From Mimachlamys varia (taxonomy: Eukaryota > Mollusca > Bivalvia > Pectinida > Pectinidae), in contig OX392538.1 in the NCBI GenBank assembly GCA_947623455.1, forward strand, positions 6,014,001 to 6,078,000: a stretch of DNA of 64,000 nucleotides. The letters run 5' to 3'. Within the stretch, counting starts at the first letter, position 1. The number at the start of each line of letters is the position of its first letter. This document shows, one piece after another, positions 13,401 to 26,259 of the stretch. The position numbers and the translations under genes were made by a program. Below the pieces are notes generated by a model. That model had not been told where the DNA came from. It saw only the letters and a program-made list of their open reading frames with translations, and ran no database searches.

Positions 13401-15369
13401 ATGGGAATTCATTGGTAGGGTCGCTGAGTTAGCAGGGTGACAGGGCAGGCACTGTCTTTTTGTAGGAGATAGAAGGCATGATTTATGGCTGTTTTAATGC
13501 CTGGAGTTGGTGATAGAGGTGTCAGCAATACTCAAAATCTTCACAAATCACATGGGGTTTGGTTGGTAAAGACTCGTGTCCGTCAGCTAAACCGCCAGTC
13601 AGACAGCGTCTCAAGGGTAGCCTGCACAGGTTTGGGACGAGGAGATTTTCGCAGTGTGGCACTAGTTCTGATGCCTTTGTGACTATATCTGGCCAGGATT
13701 TGTCACCAGCAGATCAAGAGGGGGACAGTGTTCTAAGGCAGAATTAATATAGATGTGGATCTCAATGCTTAGTGATGGGAAATTCAAACTTTTATTAAAA
13801 GTAAACCCTGTTGTTTTCGGAAATCACATTCATATTTTATACTCAAGTATGCTGTAATGTGGTACATATAATGTTTTCCTTGCAGGAAAAACGGACAGGC
13901 AAAATGTTCTATTGTTTTGTACCGGAAAGAAGTTCATTATCCTACTGTAGGTTCTGAAGCTCCCACATATCAGCTGTGACTTTCTGCCCGTGGTCAGATT
14001 ATATTTTGATAGATTTTTAAGCTGTGGTCTCCAGACTTATAATCTAAGCTCACTAGCCTTGAGGCATATGTCATAATTTCAACAACATCAGCATAATTGT
14101 TGAAGTGTTGCCAGGGATGACCTACGTTCTGTTGTCATGGAAACGCCACACAGGTACCCGAGACAACAAAGAGACAAAGAAACCACAAAGATAATCGTTG
14201 TAGAGCTCAACTTTCTTGACCACAGATGGCATACCTGATTGTGATGAAATATATGTTTTAATGAAAGCATTAGTCATGCATTTATTAGTCCCATCCAGGA
14301 ACTTATAGGGTGTGGGGGTTATTTTTGAGTTTAGCATTTTGTGTCCTTCTGTTCATCCACTTTCGCTTTTAATCTAATTGTTCAGTCTTCATCTCCTATT
14401 TGAGTATGGGTTTTCCTTGGCAGTGTGTTGTGTCTCAAAAGCAACTGACCTACTTTCTGACCTTTTGACCTACATCATTTATACACTACTAGTCACTTGA
14501 ACTTCATACTCGGGTTACTTTGGTGAGCCGAACACATTTGATCAGGAACTGAAATTCACTGAATTGTCTTGTTTACATATACTTATTCTCCTGATCATGA
14601 AATTCAATTAGATCAATGCGAGTAACGAAGACAGAAAAGATGATTTTCTGAGTTAAATTTTCTTTAGGGAAGAGGAGCATAGAATATCTAATTCCTTATA
14701 TAATCTGAAATAATGAAGGCCTTTCTGTAGCTCATTCACACAAATACAGGTTTCAAGTAGGATTTACAGGAAATTTAAGTAGTTTTTGTATCACAACAGC
14801 CACATGTTTACTATTAAAGTAAGCAGTGTTGATAATCCTGGCCCTAATGAATTACCTTGGAAAACACTTCATCTTCAAATTGGAATGGATCGTCAACTTT
14901 ATTAATTATTAGTAATATCAAAATTTTCAATTTCATTTCCCATATATTTTTTTTCCCGGAATCATTTTCGCAGTGGCGACTTATTATCAGGGAAAATGAT
15001 AAAATGATTGGGCCTATGATGCAATATTTCTGAAATTATTCCTTAAAATTGAATTATTGTTGCATTTGAGGCAAGAAACTGGTGTTGTAATTGGAAATGT
15101 TGAGGGGAGGAGCCTGGGAGCTCTCAAGCCTGTGATGCTTAATCTCAAACCTACAATAATATCATACGCAAAACATAGCCTGTATGGCTGGCAGGCATCA
15201 GCAACGGAGCTCTCCTCAAGTGAAAAACACAGAAAGCCGTACTGTGAAGTATTGCCTGATATATAGTCAGCATAACAGTTTAAAAAAAAATGAAATCTTT
15301 TCTTTATGATATATTATTAATGATCATACAAATTGTAAGTTGTTGATGTTATAGTAAATGTGTTTGTTC
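10430..15369. other. No gene recognised, apart from a 48-bp duplication
   Basis: A pyrimidine tract of C and T runs lies at 10647-10692. GC-richer segments at 12230-12340 and 13330-13740 have only short frames on both strands. No splice-supported exon was found. Confidence 0.5.
11550..11645 (+). repeat. 48-bp tandem duplication
   Basis: A 48-bp unit beginning TATAGATTATATGTCTATG occurs at 11550-11597 and 11598-11645 with one base difference. Confidence 0.95.
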
Positions 15370-15530
15370 TAAGGGGAGATAACTTTCCAAAATATCAGAG
15401 TACATTGAACAGGACAGGTATCCTTAAGGGGAGATAACTGTACAAAATATCAGAGTGCAATAGGGCGCCGGCATCCTTAATGGGAGATAACTGTACAAAA
15501 TATTAGAGTGTGTTTGGGCATGCATCCTTT
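15370..15530 (+). repeat. Three copies of a 53-55-bp unit
   Basis: GGGAGATAACT followed by CAAAATATCAGAGT recurs at about 15374, 15429 and 15482, ending in GCATCC or GTATCC. Diverged local triplication. Confidence 0.85.
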
Positions 15531-16982
15531 AAAAAACAAGGAAGTTGTTTCACTGGATTCCTCTTATTTCAAATATATCAATTTCCAGAGAAAAATGTAG
15601 TAATTACTTGGATATCATAATGTCCAAATAGAATGTAAATTTGTTTTTCTATGTCAAAGTGGTAGTACCTTTCTACCAAGGAAATATTTTTCATTATAAG
15701 GACACAGATTCTGATATTGCCTGAACATTTGTTTCAAAGTTCAGAAGGGATTGTTGCTTTGACAACATCTGTACCAAACTAACACAAAATCGAGATAAAT
15801 CCAACTTTCTAACATCAGTAGAAAAATTGACCTTACAAAAACAAATCTTCCCAAATCTGTGATAATTTTAAATTCAATGATCCTGGGTAAAATCTCTGTC
15901 CTTTGACGGAGCTGTTTGTGATAACGGATAGCTAGTGATGTTTATGGAGGTATAGCAGTCACAGCATGTGATTGGATAATCGTGAATATGTCCCTGGTAG
16001 AGGGGAACCATTTTTGAGGAAAAGATTTATGAGTCAATTATAAGAAAGAACATGAAGCAGATGGAACGCTGACTCCATCATGGTCCCGAGGGCTCCCGAC
16101 CACCACCCCAGACACATTCATAGTGCTCCTGACAGGGACCACTCCTTATTTATGGGGACCAGTCCTTAGTTCAACTTGGCAACTTTCACGAGATTTGTAC
16201 TTGTAACAGGTGTGATTGACAGACAGTGGTGCATTATGGGTAAGGGTCAGTCTGTAATGGTAACCCGGAGATGTGATTCCTGTCTATCTGCAGTCACTAT
16301 GGGATATTTTACTATATACATACATACTGATATATCACTATCTCTTCCCCTATGTTATCCCATTAAAAATGGTTGATAAAAGGAAAATTGAAGCATGTTA
16401 CAGTTTTCGTGGCGATTCCTGTTCTGGCAGTCACGATTGGTCTCAAGGTTTGCATGCGTTGATGTCATTCCTTTTTTAAGGTCGTGAGTAAATATACTGG
16501 TTGTGTATGTGTTGTACCACTCGGATAATATGAAGGTCATTATGTAAACTTGTGGTTTTTGAATGCAAGGACAATAATGTTCAGGACACATGAATTAAAA
16601 CATGACATTGAAAAAGTGATTGAACAGTTCAGTCTGTTGTTGTCAACTGAAGAATATTCGATACCAGGTTAGCAAAGCTAAACATCAAAATTAATATTGA
16701 TTTACGGACAAATATGCTTTGACAATTGAATGTCAAATCATCAGCTGTTAGTGTCATTTAAGAAACATTGAACACCATTTCTAGGTCATACTGAAAATTA
16801 GTAAAACATTGAAAATCATGACACATGCAGTCTTCAGCACTTACACTCAATATCAAATATAGAACATTGAACATTAGTACAGTCTCCAACACTTACACTT
16901 CATCCTTGTAGCTTCATCTTTAACAACCTTAGCTGTTAATATAACTTTAAAAAAACAATGAAAACACCATTGTTTGTATCAC
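15531..16982. other. No gene recognised
   Basis: Single-copy-looking sequence. 15900-16270 is moderately GC-rich without a convincing frame. Short AAACATTGAACA-type repeats occur at 16740-16880. Confidence 0.45.
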
Positions 16983-17066
16983 TAAACAGGCACGGATACA
17001 GGATTTTCGAAATCAGGGGGTCCAGCTGACGCTTTTTTAATGATACAGCGCTAAAAACTTCCATTG

Positions 17067-19187
17067 TTAGCTCACCTGGCCCGAAGGGCCAAGTGAGCTT
17101 ATGTGATGGTGCAGCGTCCGTCGTCCGTCCGTCCGTCCGTCGTCCGTCGTCCGTCCGTCCTGCGTCCGTCAACTTTTTCCTTTAAACGACTTCTTCTAAA
17201 ATACTGAAAGGCCCAGGGACATGAAATTTGGCTGGTAGATATCTTGGAAGGAGCTGAACAAAGTTTGCGAAAAAAAATCACTTTGACCTAATTTCAAGGT
17301 CACCGGGGTCAAAAATGTTGAAACTTTCAAACAACTTCTTCTAAAATACCGTCAGGCATAGAGACTTCATATTTGACCAGAAGCTTCCTTGGATGAAGCC
17401 AAATAAAGTTTGCGAAAAGAAACGACCTTGACCAATATTCAAGGTCACAGTGAGGTAAAATCTATTTTAAAGTTTAAACGACTTCTTCTGAAATACCAAA
17501 AGCCCTAGAAACATTGTATTTGGCTGAAAGGTTCCTTGGATGAAGCCCGACAAAGTTTGCGAAAAGAAATGACCTTGACCTATATTCAAGGTCACAAGGG
17601 TCAAATCTGTTAAAACCTTTAAACGACTTCTTCTGAAATACCAAAAGCCCTAGAAGCATGATATTTGGCTGAAAGGTTCCTTGGATGAAGCACGACTAAG
17701 TTTGCGAAAAGAAATGACCTTGACCTATATTCAAGGTCACAAGGGTCAAATCTGTTAAAACCTTTAAACGACTTATTCTGAAATACCAAAAGCCCTAAAA
17801 GCATGATATTTGACTGAAAGGTTGCTTAGATGAAGCCCGACAAAGTTTGCGAAAAGAAATGACCTTGACTTATATTCAAGGTCACAAGGGTCAAATCTGT
17901 TAAAACCTTCGAACAACTTCTTCTGAAATACTAAAAGCCCTGGAAGCATGATATTTGGCTGAAAGGTTCCTTGGATGAAGCACGACAAAGTTTGCGAAAA
18001 GAAATGACCTTGACCTATATTCAAGGTCACAAGGGTCAAATCTGTTAAAACCTTCAAACGACTTCTTCTGAAATACCAAAAGCCCTAGAAGCATGATATT
18101 TGGCTGAAAGGTTCCTTGGATGAAGCCTGACAAAGTTTGCGAAAAGAAATGACCTTGACCTATGTTCAAGGTCACAAGGGTCAAATCTATGAAAACCTTT
18201 AAACGACTTCTTCTGAAATACCAAAAGCCCTAGAAGCATGATATTTGGCTGAAAGGTTCCTTGGATGAAGCCCGACAAAGTTTGCGAAAAGAAATGACCT
18301 TGACCTATATTCAAGGTCACAGGGGTCAAATCTGTTAAAACCTTTAAACGACTTCTTGTGAAATACCAAAAGCCCTAGAAGCATGATGTTTGGCTGAAAG
18401 GTTCCTTGGATGAAGCCTGACAAAGTTTGCGAAAAGAAATGACCTTTACCTATATTCAAGGTCACAAGGGTCAAATCTATGAAATCCTTTAAACGACTTC
18501 TTCTGAAATACCAAAAGCCCTAGAAGCATGATATTTGGCTGAAAGGTTCCTTGGATGACGCCTGACAAATTTTGCGAAAAGAAATGACCTTTACCTATAT
18601 TCAAGGTCACAGGGGTCAAATCTGTTAAAACCTTTAAACGACATCTTCTGAAATACCAAAAGCCCTAGAAGCATGATATTTGGCTGAAAGGTTCCTTTGA
18701 TGAAGCCCGACAAAGTTTGCGAAAAGAAATGACTTTGACCTATATTCAAGGTCACAAGGGTCAAATCTGTGAAAACCTTTAAACGACTTCTTCTGAAATA
18801 CCAAAAGCCCTAGAAGCATGATATTTGGCTGAAAGGTTGCTTGGATGAAGCACGACAAACTTTGGGAAGGAAAATGATCTTGACCCATATTAAAGGTCAC
18901 AGTGGTCAAATCAGTGGTTAAAAGCTTTGAGCGACTTCTTCTGATAAACCGAAATGCCTAGAGATATGATATTTGTCTTGTAGCGTCCTGGGATGAAGCC
19001 AAACAAAATTTGAAAATGAAAATGATGTTGTCTTATAAGGTCACAGGGGTAAAATATGTTTAAATCTTAAGATGTTCTTCTGAATGTCTTACAGTAAAAG
19101 ATTTTAAGGTGACTTTAGGGTTACACTATAAAATAAGTCAGAGATTGATACCAGGTGAGCGATGCAGGCCCATTGGGCCTCTTGTTA
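17067..19187. mobile_element. Non-autonomous repeat element carrying the 145-bp array
   Basis: The left end reads TTAGCTCACCTGGCCCGAAG and folds on itself (TGGCCCGAAGGGCCA); the right end reads CCAGGTGAGCGATGCAGG and ends GGGCCTCTTGTTA. AGCTCACCTGG and CCAGGTGAGC are inverted to each other. A CCGTCCGT-rich simple repeat follows the head (17117-17168). No coding sequence is visible. TTGTTA is present at both edges (17064-17069, 19182-19187), as a duplication or as part of the ends. I recall similar ends in many bivalve sequences; the family name is not assigned. Confidence 0.75.
17171..19100 (+). repeat. 145-bp tandem array, about 13 units
   Basis: Units of 145 bp repeat from about 17171; the central ones (17470-18850) are very alike and the outer ones diverged. 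Each central unit includes ACGACTTCTTCTGAAATACC, then GCATGATATTTGGCTG, then TGACCTTGA and TCAAGGTCA about 7 bp apart as an inverted pair. Minus-strand open frames offset by 145 bp are by-products. Confidence 0.95.
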
Positions 19188-19269
19188 AGGCTATAAAAAT
19201 GTTCCTCCTCTGAAAATAGGGGGGGGGGGTACTGATCCCCAGGACCCTCACTCTGGATCCGCTAGTGCT

Positions 19270-21361
19270 AAACATCAATTTGAGGACACTGAAAGCAAGT
19301 CATATGACATTTAACATTTGTTAAGTGACTTTGAATGCCAGGTCTTCGACATGGTATATCAATTCAAGGACATTGAAGTTCTGTTTAGGAATATTTAATA
19401 TTTATCAAGTAACACGCAGAACATTGATTTTGTGAATGTGAATCAAAGTCCTAGAAGTTGATGATTGATAAAGATATATCACATATCAATACTTTGGAAT
19501 CTTGGCTGAATTTAACAGGAAAGAGCTAGTTGATGGTGTACATGGCTGCCGAGTCGGTGGGACAACTGTAAGGCACAGGGAGATGGCTTTATACAGACAT
19601 ACAATCAACACTTGTGATTTTCGGGACTGGGGAATATGTCACTTTGTATTAGACACAATGTGTCACGCAAGTTTCAAGGAATTCCTGCGTTCTCCCAGCA
19701 TCTTAATAAATCAACAGCTGACTTCCTGTTTGTCCGAGAGCGCGCCACCGTCGCTATGTCACACGTAATTCTTACCAAATAGACGTGACTTTCCAATCTT
19801 GATGCATTTCTAAGAGCACTCGAGCCATTCATCAACATCCTATAATGATATAAAATACAAGTATTATTGGGGCGACGTCGTCCACAGATTGGGGGATCTA
19901 CCTAAATACATTACACCGTCAGTTCGTATCAGATGGGAGATGGAACCCCATTGATTCTACCTCACTCCAGTAATTTTGGTGTCTGGGTCCTTCTCTGTCC
20001 AGTCACCTCGTGTGTATAGGGTCTGAGATGTCCTCTGCTCGTCCAACAAACAAGTCCCAGGAATCTCAAAAACCAGAGTCACGATCAAACAACAATGGGC
20101 TGGCTCTTCTACATCGACTGATTGTGATATTATATCATTAAAATCATTGTTTGCCTTGACATTTTGTTAACAATTGTTCACTACATTCAGCAGGCAGGAA
20201 ACAGTGTTCTATTGTAGGACTTGTACCTGTTGAACTGCTTTAATTCACAAAACGCACAGAGATGTTCAATTTTGGATTGATATTAAAAGAATTGACCAAG
20301 TTGTCCAGTTAATAATGTGTCGACTAATTTTTTTTCACATTTCATGTACAAGAAACTTTGAGACATCACAAAATATATATATCTCTAATGTACTTACATG
20401 TACATAGGTTAGGTTTATCATGATAATTGACGTTCAATTAATTACAGGGGTTGGATAAAAAGTGAATAACAAATTCATCATTATGGGACGCAGATGTTGG
20501 TGATTTGGTTGTGGGAGATATGACCTACAATTATCAGATACAAATGATAATGATCTCCAGATAATATGGTTTACTGGGGCTCCGTGTTGTCTGTGATCAA
20601 GGGAAGTAATCCAGTATGGCCAAATATGGGGGATGTGATTCTGTTACATGGTAATTTCTGTAGTATATACTGATTACAAATCACAGATCAGATAATTATG
20701 ATATTCTCACATTTGTACTATTCCCTGAGAGAACGTCAGGTTACTAATTCATATAATTGTAGATTTGAAGAAAGGGGAAATTATAAAACGAAGTGCTAGA
20801 TTAAAAAGCTGAGGTGTTATAGGTAAGCTAGGTAGAGGCCACATGACCAGGCTGGTGGCGTTGTGGGGATCTGTTGAGTTGGTCGCGTGCAGGCACGGCA
20901 TGGATTGCTACTCACTGTACGATGATCATGATAAACATGGCGGTGTTTAAACAGTGATTGGGCCACATAACGCGGCGCGGGTAATGTGTGTTTGTCAGGC
21001 GAGGCCAGGATTTATCTGTCTTCGTCTTCTCTACAGATGTGTCCTTACAATACTTGTAGAACACAGCCACAACGTTTCCTTTTACTCTCGGGTTAAGACT
21101 ATAATGCAGGTCTACTTTTGTTGCGGGACTAATTCTGTATTTAAATGGTACAGTTGTACAGATTGTGATAGCAATCAATTATTGAAGTGAAGGAGATGAA
21201 TGCCTGATATGATGGATAACTGTACAGTTTTTAATTGAAATGATGATTGGTTTTTTATTTTTTTTTCTTAACTTTCTCTGATTTTCCATCAGATTGTCTT
21301 TTATTATGCTGGCCGTTATATATTTGCTGGATATCATAGCTTAGAGAAACCCCAAGTCAGG
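19270..21361. other. No gene recognised
   Basis: Frames of 80-90 codons at 19502-19768 and 20912-21190 overlap GC-richer DNA but show no domain, and frames on opposite strands compete. Possible conserved non-coding DNA. Confidence 0.45.
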
Positions 21362-22350
21362 ACATTATCAAATTTCTCTTCATTAATACAAGACATAGTC
21401 AAAAATCCCTTAATTCCTATGTAACAGGATATTGTCAAATATCTCTTCATTCGTACAGAACATGTCAAATATCTCTTCATTCCTACAGAACATTGTCAAA
21501 TATCTCTTCATTCCTACAGAACATTGTCAAATATCTCTTCATTCCTACAGAACACTGTCAATTATCTCTTCATTCCTACAGAACATTGTCAAATATCTCT
21601 TCATTCTTAAAGGACATTGTCAAATATCTCTTCATTCCTACAGAACATTGTCTAATATCTCTTCATTCCTACAGGACATTGTCAAATATCTCTTCATTCC
21701 TACAGGACATTGTCAATTATCTCTTCATTCCTACAGGACATTGTCAATTATCCCTTCATTCCTACAGGACATTGTCAATTATCTCTTCATTCCTACAGAA
21801 CATTGTCAATTATCTCTTCATTCCTACATGACATTGTCAATTATCTCTTCATTCCTACAGGACATTGTCAATTATCCCTTCATTCCTACAGGACATTGTA
21901 AAATATCTCTTCATTCCTACAGGACATTGTCAAATATCTCTTCATTCCTACAGGACATTGTCAATTATCTCTTCATTCCTACAGGACATTGTCAATTATC
22001 CCTTCATTCCTACAGGACATTGTCAATTATCTCTTCATTCCTACAGAACATTGTCAATTATCTCTTCATTCCTACATGACATTGTCAATTATCTCTTCAT
22101 TCCTACAGGACATTGTCAAATATCTCTTCATTCCTTACAGGACATTGTCAAATATCTCTTCATTCTTAAAGGATATTGTTAAATATCTCTTCATTCCTAC
22201 AGAACATGTCAAATATCTCTTCATTCCTACAGGACATTGTCAAATATCTCTTCATTCCTACAGGACATATGTCAATTATCTCTTCATTCCTACAGAATAT
22301 GTCAAATATCTTTTCATTCTTAAAGGACATTGTCAAAATATCTTTTCATT
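21362..22350 (+). repeat. 31-bp minisatellite, about 32 units
   Basis: The unit ATCTCTTCATTCCTACAGGA plus CATTGTCAAAT is regular from 21430; the first two or three and last few copies are diverged. Main variants are AAATAT/AATTAT and CAGGAC/CAGAAC. Blocks of variants recur in the same order (for example around 21720-21880 and 21960-22110), showing segmental copying within the array. Confidence 0.97.
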
Positions 22351-22483
22351 GATCCTAACCAATTTTTTATCACAAAATGTTTTGAAAAGAGATACGTCAA
22401 ATAAAAAAGATCATTACCACAAAAAGTTGATGCATAAATATATATTTTAAGGATTGTTTTTGAAATCCTGCATATATCGGACC

Positions 22484-22620
22484 CCCAGTTTCATCAACGT
22501 TCCTTAACTAAACGTAAGGAAATTCCTTAACTTATAATTCTCCATAGGAAAGCTTTACAAAAGTTGAGGGAAAAATCTCCAATGGAGAATTTTAAGTTAA
22601 GGAACGTTAATGAAACTGGG
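22484..22620. mobile_element. Foldback MITE-like element
   Basis: CCCAGTTTCATCAACGTTCC at the left and GGAACGTTAATGAAACTGGG at the right are inverted copies about 25 bp long with two or so mismatches, enclosing about 90 bp without coding potential. No clear target duplication was found. Confidence 0.7.
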
Positions 22621-24560
22621 CTGTATGCTTACAGCTTATAACCAGTTTATAATGAACACATGGTTTTATATATGATGTTTTTTTCTCACATTCTAATATG
22701 CTTATGATAAATGTAGATTACACAGTAAAAACAAAATCTAATGTTCTAACAGAAAAGATATATTGCTTCTGTATGATTCTGTCTTTAGTTGGGAATCAGA
22801 GCAAGTTTAAGGTTACAGATGTATTGCGACTTGACCTTAATTAACGTAGAAGATGAAATTGAGGTTAGACACCAAATCGGTAGCAATGCTTAATGTGACA
22901 ATGATTAGTAACAAAAAGGTGACTGTCGCTATTTCTCTGTCAGCTGGTATATAAATGTGTTATTGAAGGTATCAACTGAAGCTGCCGTTCTGGCCGAATT
23001 CAATTTTAAATATTGATTTTGGTAACGGGGAATGGGATTTTGCCGGCGGTAGTTTGAGCATGTACTAACCTAGTGATGTATAGTATCACATACTATCAAT
23101 GGCTTTCTCATACGATCCCTGTGGCTGAACCGCGTGCTCCGTCACCCAACCGCAAGTGATGGATGGACGCGGAAAAACTGGACAAAATTTACATTAAAAT
23201 ACAAAAGGGATTGCACCTACCCAGTGTTTGTATCAACACGTGTGTGATATACTGTGTCCTCCGGTGACAAGGTGTAATGTGTTAAATTATAGATTGTAAA
23301 CTGAAACTTTTAAGAAGATCATTTATTGGCAAAAAAATCTGATTTAATAAAAATATGAAGTAATTTACATTTGTACTGAAAAATTGTATTTAGTTAATTT
23401 GTCATAAACATGAATATCCTTGAAGCCAGCTATATTGGTGTTTATAAAGTATATACAGAGTATGTATTATATTATCTGTCTATTGCTTGTAATGCATGTA
23501 CTTCATAATGCAGTTTTATATTGTTTATTCAAAATATTATAAGGTAAAATACTGTTAGTTTGTTAGGCGCCCTGAAAATAAAATTTAAAAAATTGAGAGC
23601 GTAATTATCGTCACTTTGTCATCCGTGTTTCAGTTTGTACGATTGTAATGTTTTCCAGATGATAACTTTAAAACCATTATAGTCCAAACAAAAGGCATAA
23701 ACATGATGTTTTTCGTGCTGCTATTTCCTAAATACTTTGGATAAAGTGTAAAATTTTGACCAAGATACCTGAAAGTATCAATAAATGAGTTGATTTGGTT
23801 GGTTCATTTTGAATTTTTCAATATTTTCTGTTATTTTGTAACAATGTCTGAGTACAACTTGGTTTTGAAAAGATTTGTTTTTAATATAATGTCAGGACGC
23901 CTACCTTGTTATGTTTTGTCTATGCCCTTATAGAATTGTTTGGGTGGGAACAGGTGTAGTACATGTATGGCCAATGTCCATTCCAATTCTGTGTTCACTG
24001 AACAATTCATTCGATTTCTTTGACATAATATAAAGGGCAAGTATGAGGATACCTCAGTTCAGAGGTCAAGGTCATGGTTGCGTTATATAGAAAATTAAAA
24101 AGGATTACAGACATTTTGTAATTTTGTAATACCTCACGTCGGATTTAGTAAAAATGTTAGGAAAAATTTGAATTTGTCTCCAAGTGGTATTTTTTGTCCA
24201 ATAGTTTTCCTCCTAATATTTTTTGTTAAGATGTAGTTTGTACAAGAACAATTCAAGTTAAAGATTAAAAAATCAATTGAAAATTTAAAGATCAGAAGAA
24301 ATTTGATGAAGGTAATTAAATTAACAGATTGTTAAAATTACAAAATTTAAATTAGAAATTCTGTCAAATGTATAAGTAAATTGTGTAGATAAGGTTTAAG
24401 TATTAATAAGTCGAGAAGATATTTAGGGGTCCCATAAATGTGGACCAGAGGGATGATTACTGATGAAGGTAGGTAGTGGAGTGGAGGAAAGTGTACAATA
24501 GGTGTGACAAGGTAATATGTCAGAATAAGACCGATGCGGAAGTACAGCCCATGTATCTTA
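22621..24560. other. No gene recognised; left flank of the large transposon
   Basis: AT-rich, with a GC-richer patch at 23080-23280. A segment at about 23940-24090 (with CAGAGGTCAAGGTCATGG) resembles 33460-33590 in style and may be a dispersed repeat. No exon supported. Confidence 0.45.
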
Positions 24561-24563
24561 CAG

Positions 24564-25025
24564 CATCCCAAGAGAAAAAATAACCGGGAATCCCGGTGGG
24601 ATCCCGCCGGGATCCCAGATGGGATCCCGCCGGGATCCCACCGTGACACGCCGGGTAAAATATCCGGGATCCCGGACATTTCCCGGCGGGATCCCGGACA
24701 ATTCCCGGCGGGATCCCGACAATTCCCGGCGGGATCCCGGACATTTCCCGGCGGGATCCCGGACAATTCCCGGCGGGATCCCGGACAATTCCCGGCGGGA
24801 TCCCGGACATTTCCCGGGATCCCGGACAATTCCCGGCGGGATCCCGGTGGGATCCGGGTCATTTCTGATGGATCTCATCCAGGAATACCAGTCATTTCCC
24901 GGACAATTCCCAGTAGGTTAATTCCCAAACATTTCACAGCGGGTTCCCGTCTCTTTCCCATCAGGATCATGGCAAATTCATACCAGGATGATGGCAGGAT
25001 CCCGGCACATTCTGCTAGGATTCCG
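24564..25025. repeat. Left subterminal array of CGGGATCCCG palindromes
   Basis: After the terminal repeat, the sequence is an array of GGGATCCC palindromes spaced by short linkers, mostly a 22-bp unit of the form GGCGGGATCCCGGACAATTC with ACATTT/ACAATT linker variants. It is clean from about 24582 to 24860 and decays to about 25025. The same motif recurs just inside the right end of the transposon. Each unit is a self-complementary BamHI-type core, so both strands look alike. Open frames across it are by-products of the repeat. Such positions are where transposase helper proteins bind in CACTA elements; that role here is inference. Confidence 0.9.
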
Positions 25026-26259
25026 GCCAATCTAGATCGAGTGTACCCCATTAGGGGGTCGCAACCAATTTTGAATCTTCAGGAAGATCAATCTATCCTT
25101 AGCAATATTCAAATAAAATTTAGGGCTATTCCAGTAAAACATCTACCCTATCCAAGAGTAAATCAATTTTATCATTGGTCAAGTTTCCTGCTCCTGCCTA
25201 TTACTTCTATTCAATATAAAGGAAATTATTAAAAGAAATTCTATGGGTGCAAGTTACCCGAAACGAAAAGCTGGGCTAGTTGTTAATTACTGGTATAGCC
25301 CTTAGGTAACTTTATTAAAATATTCAAATAGCAACAGCACACACTTCAATGTTATACATATTAAACTGATTTTAATGATATCTGTTGGTAACATTTGAAC
25401 AATGTTTTTTGTAAAAATTATCATTAATTTCTTTAATTCATTTTTTTTAATTAACATGCATAGCTGTTTTCTATCTAACATCATATAAAAATTTATTCAG
25501 ACTAAAAATCATATATATCTATACAAATTGTACATGAGAAATATATATATTCATTTAATTTTAGTTTTGAAAAAAAAAAATCCATTAACCTTGAATCAAA
25601 AGACAATGAAGTTACCAATGTGAGAAAGTAAAACAAAAACAAAAGTTTAAACCAAAAACAACAGTTTAAACTATGTTACATTAGTGTTTTCATACTACGT
25701 TCCCCAAACAACATTGAAATGTTTAATGGAAATGGGGTAGTATATTATCACATTATGTGAACAAGAGCCCGAAAAATGTTATATAGTAATTGTTACTATA
25801 CCTATTAGTATTATACAAGCTATGAATTGTAAATATGGTACAAATATGCAATTTTTTCTTCAGCTCGAGGTATTCAGAATTTTGCAATGAAATTTAAATT
25901 AGTCATCAACATTTTCTAGTTCATGTCCATTATAAAACCATTTATCGCTTTGCCTTAATTTGTATGACCCCCCCCCCCCCCCCCCCCAGCTAATTTATAA
26001 CAGTACTATGTCATCTGCATACATTAACAAGAATATATTTCATGTTTGCAATTCAAAGGAAGCTAGGGCATTGATTTGTTAAAAAACAAATTCAGTCATT
26101 TACATATACACGGAAAATATTACCGAAAAGACTTTAAATTTCCCCTTGAAATAATCTGTTTTTGTGAAGTATTAGTCTTATATTTATGTGTTGACAGAGG
26201 GACGCCATAACCTTGGTCTTAATTGGACCAAGTGAGCTAACAGTCAGTATTTTTTAAAT
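25026..26259. other. AT-rich interior of the large transposon, 3' of the BEN gene
   Basis: No frame supported. A poly-C tract of 20 lies at 25968-25987. TTGGACCAAGTGAGCTAACA at about 26223-26242 resembles the end of the 17067-19187 type element and probably is a fragment of that family. Confidence 0.5.

Larger units (their letters stand above)
16983..19268. mobile_element. Older element split by the 17067-19187 insertion
   Basis: TAAACAGGCACGGATACAGG at the left and, inverted at the right, TTAGCACTAGCGGATCCAG form imperfect inverted ends, each followed by a G-rich GGGTCC stretch. The 17067-19187 element lies between them, so it appears nested in an older MITE-like element whose own length would be about 170 bp. 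Confidence 0.5.

Noticed and set aside
17474..18909. Series of 60-94 codon minus-strand frames offset by 145 bp
   Set aside because: Each is the same stretch of the 145-bp tandem unit; no gene family is seen.
21432..22450. Open frames with an SSFLQ/LFIPT repeat
   Set aside because: Translation of the 31-bp minisatellite; three registers cycle through the same units.
24347..25232. Frames rich in Gly-Ile-Pro-Asp-Ser on both strands
   Set aside because: They are translations of the palindromic CGGGATCCCG array.
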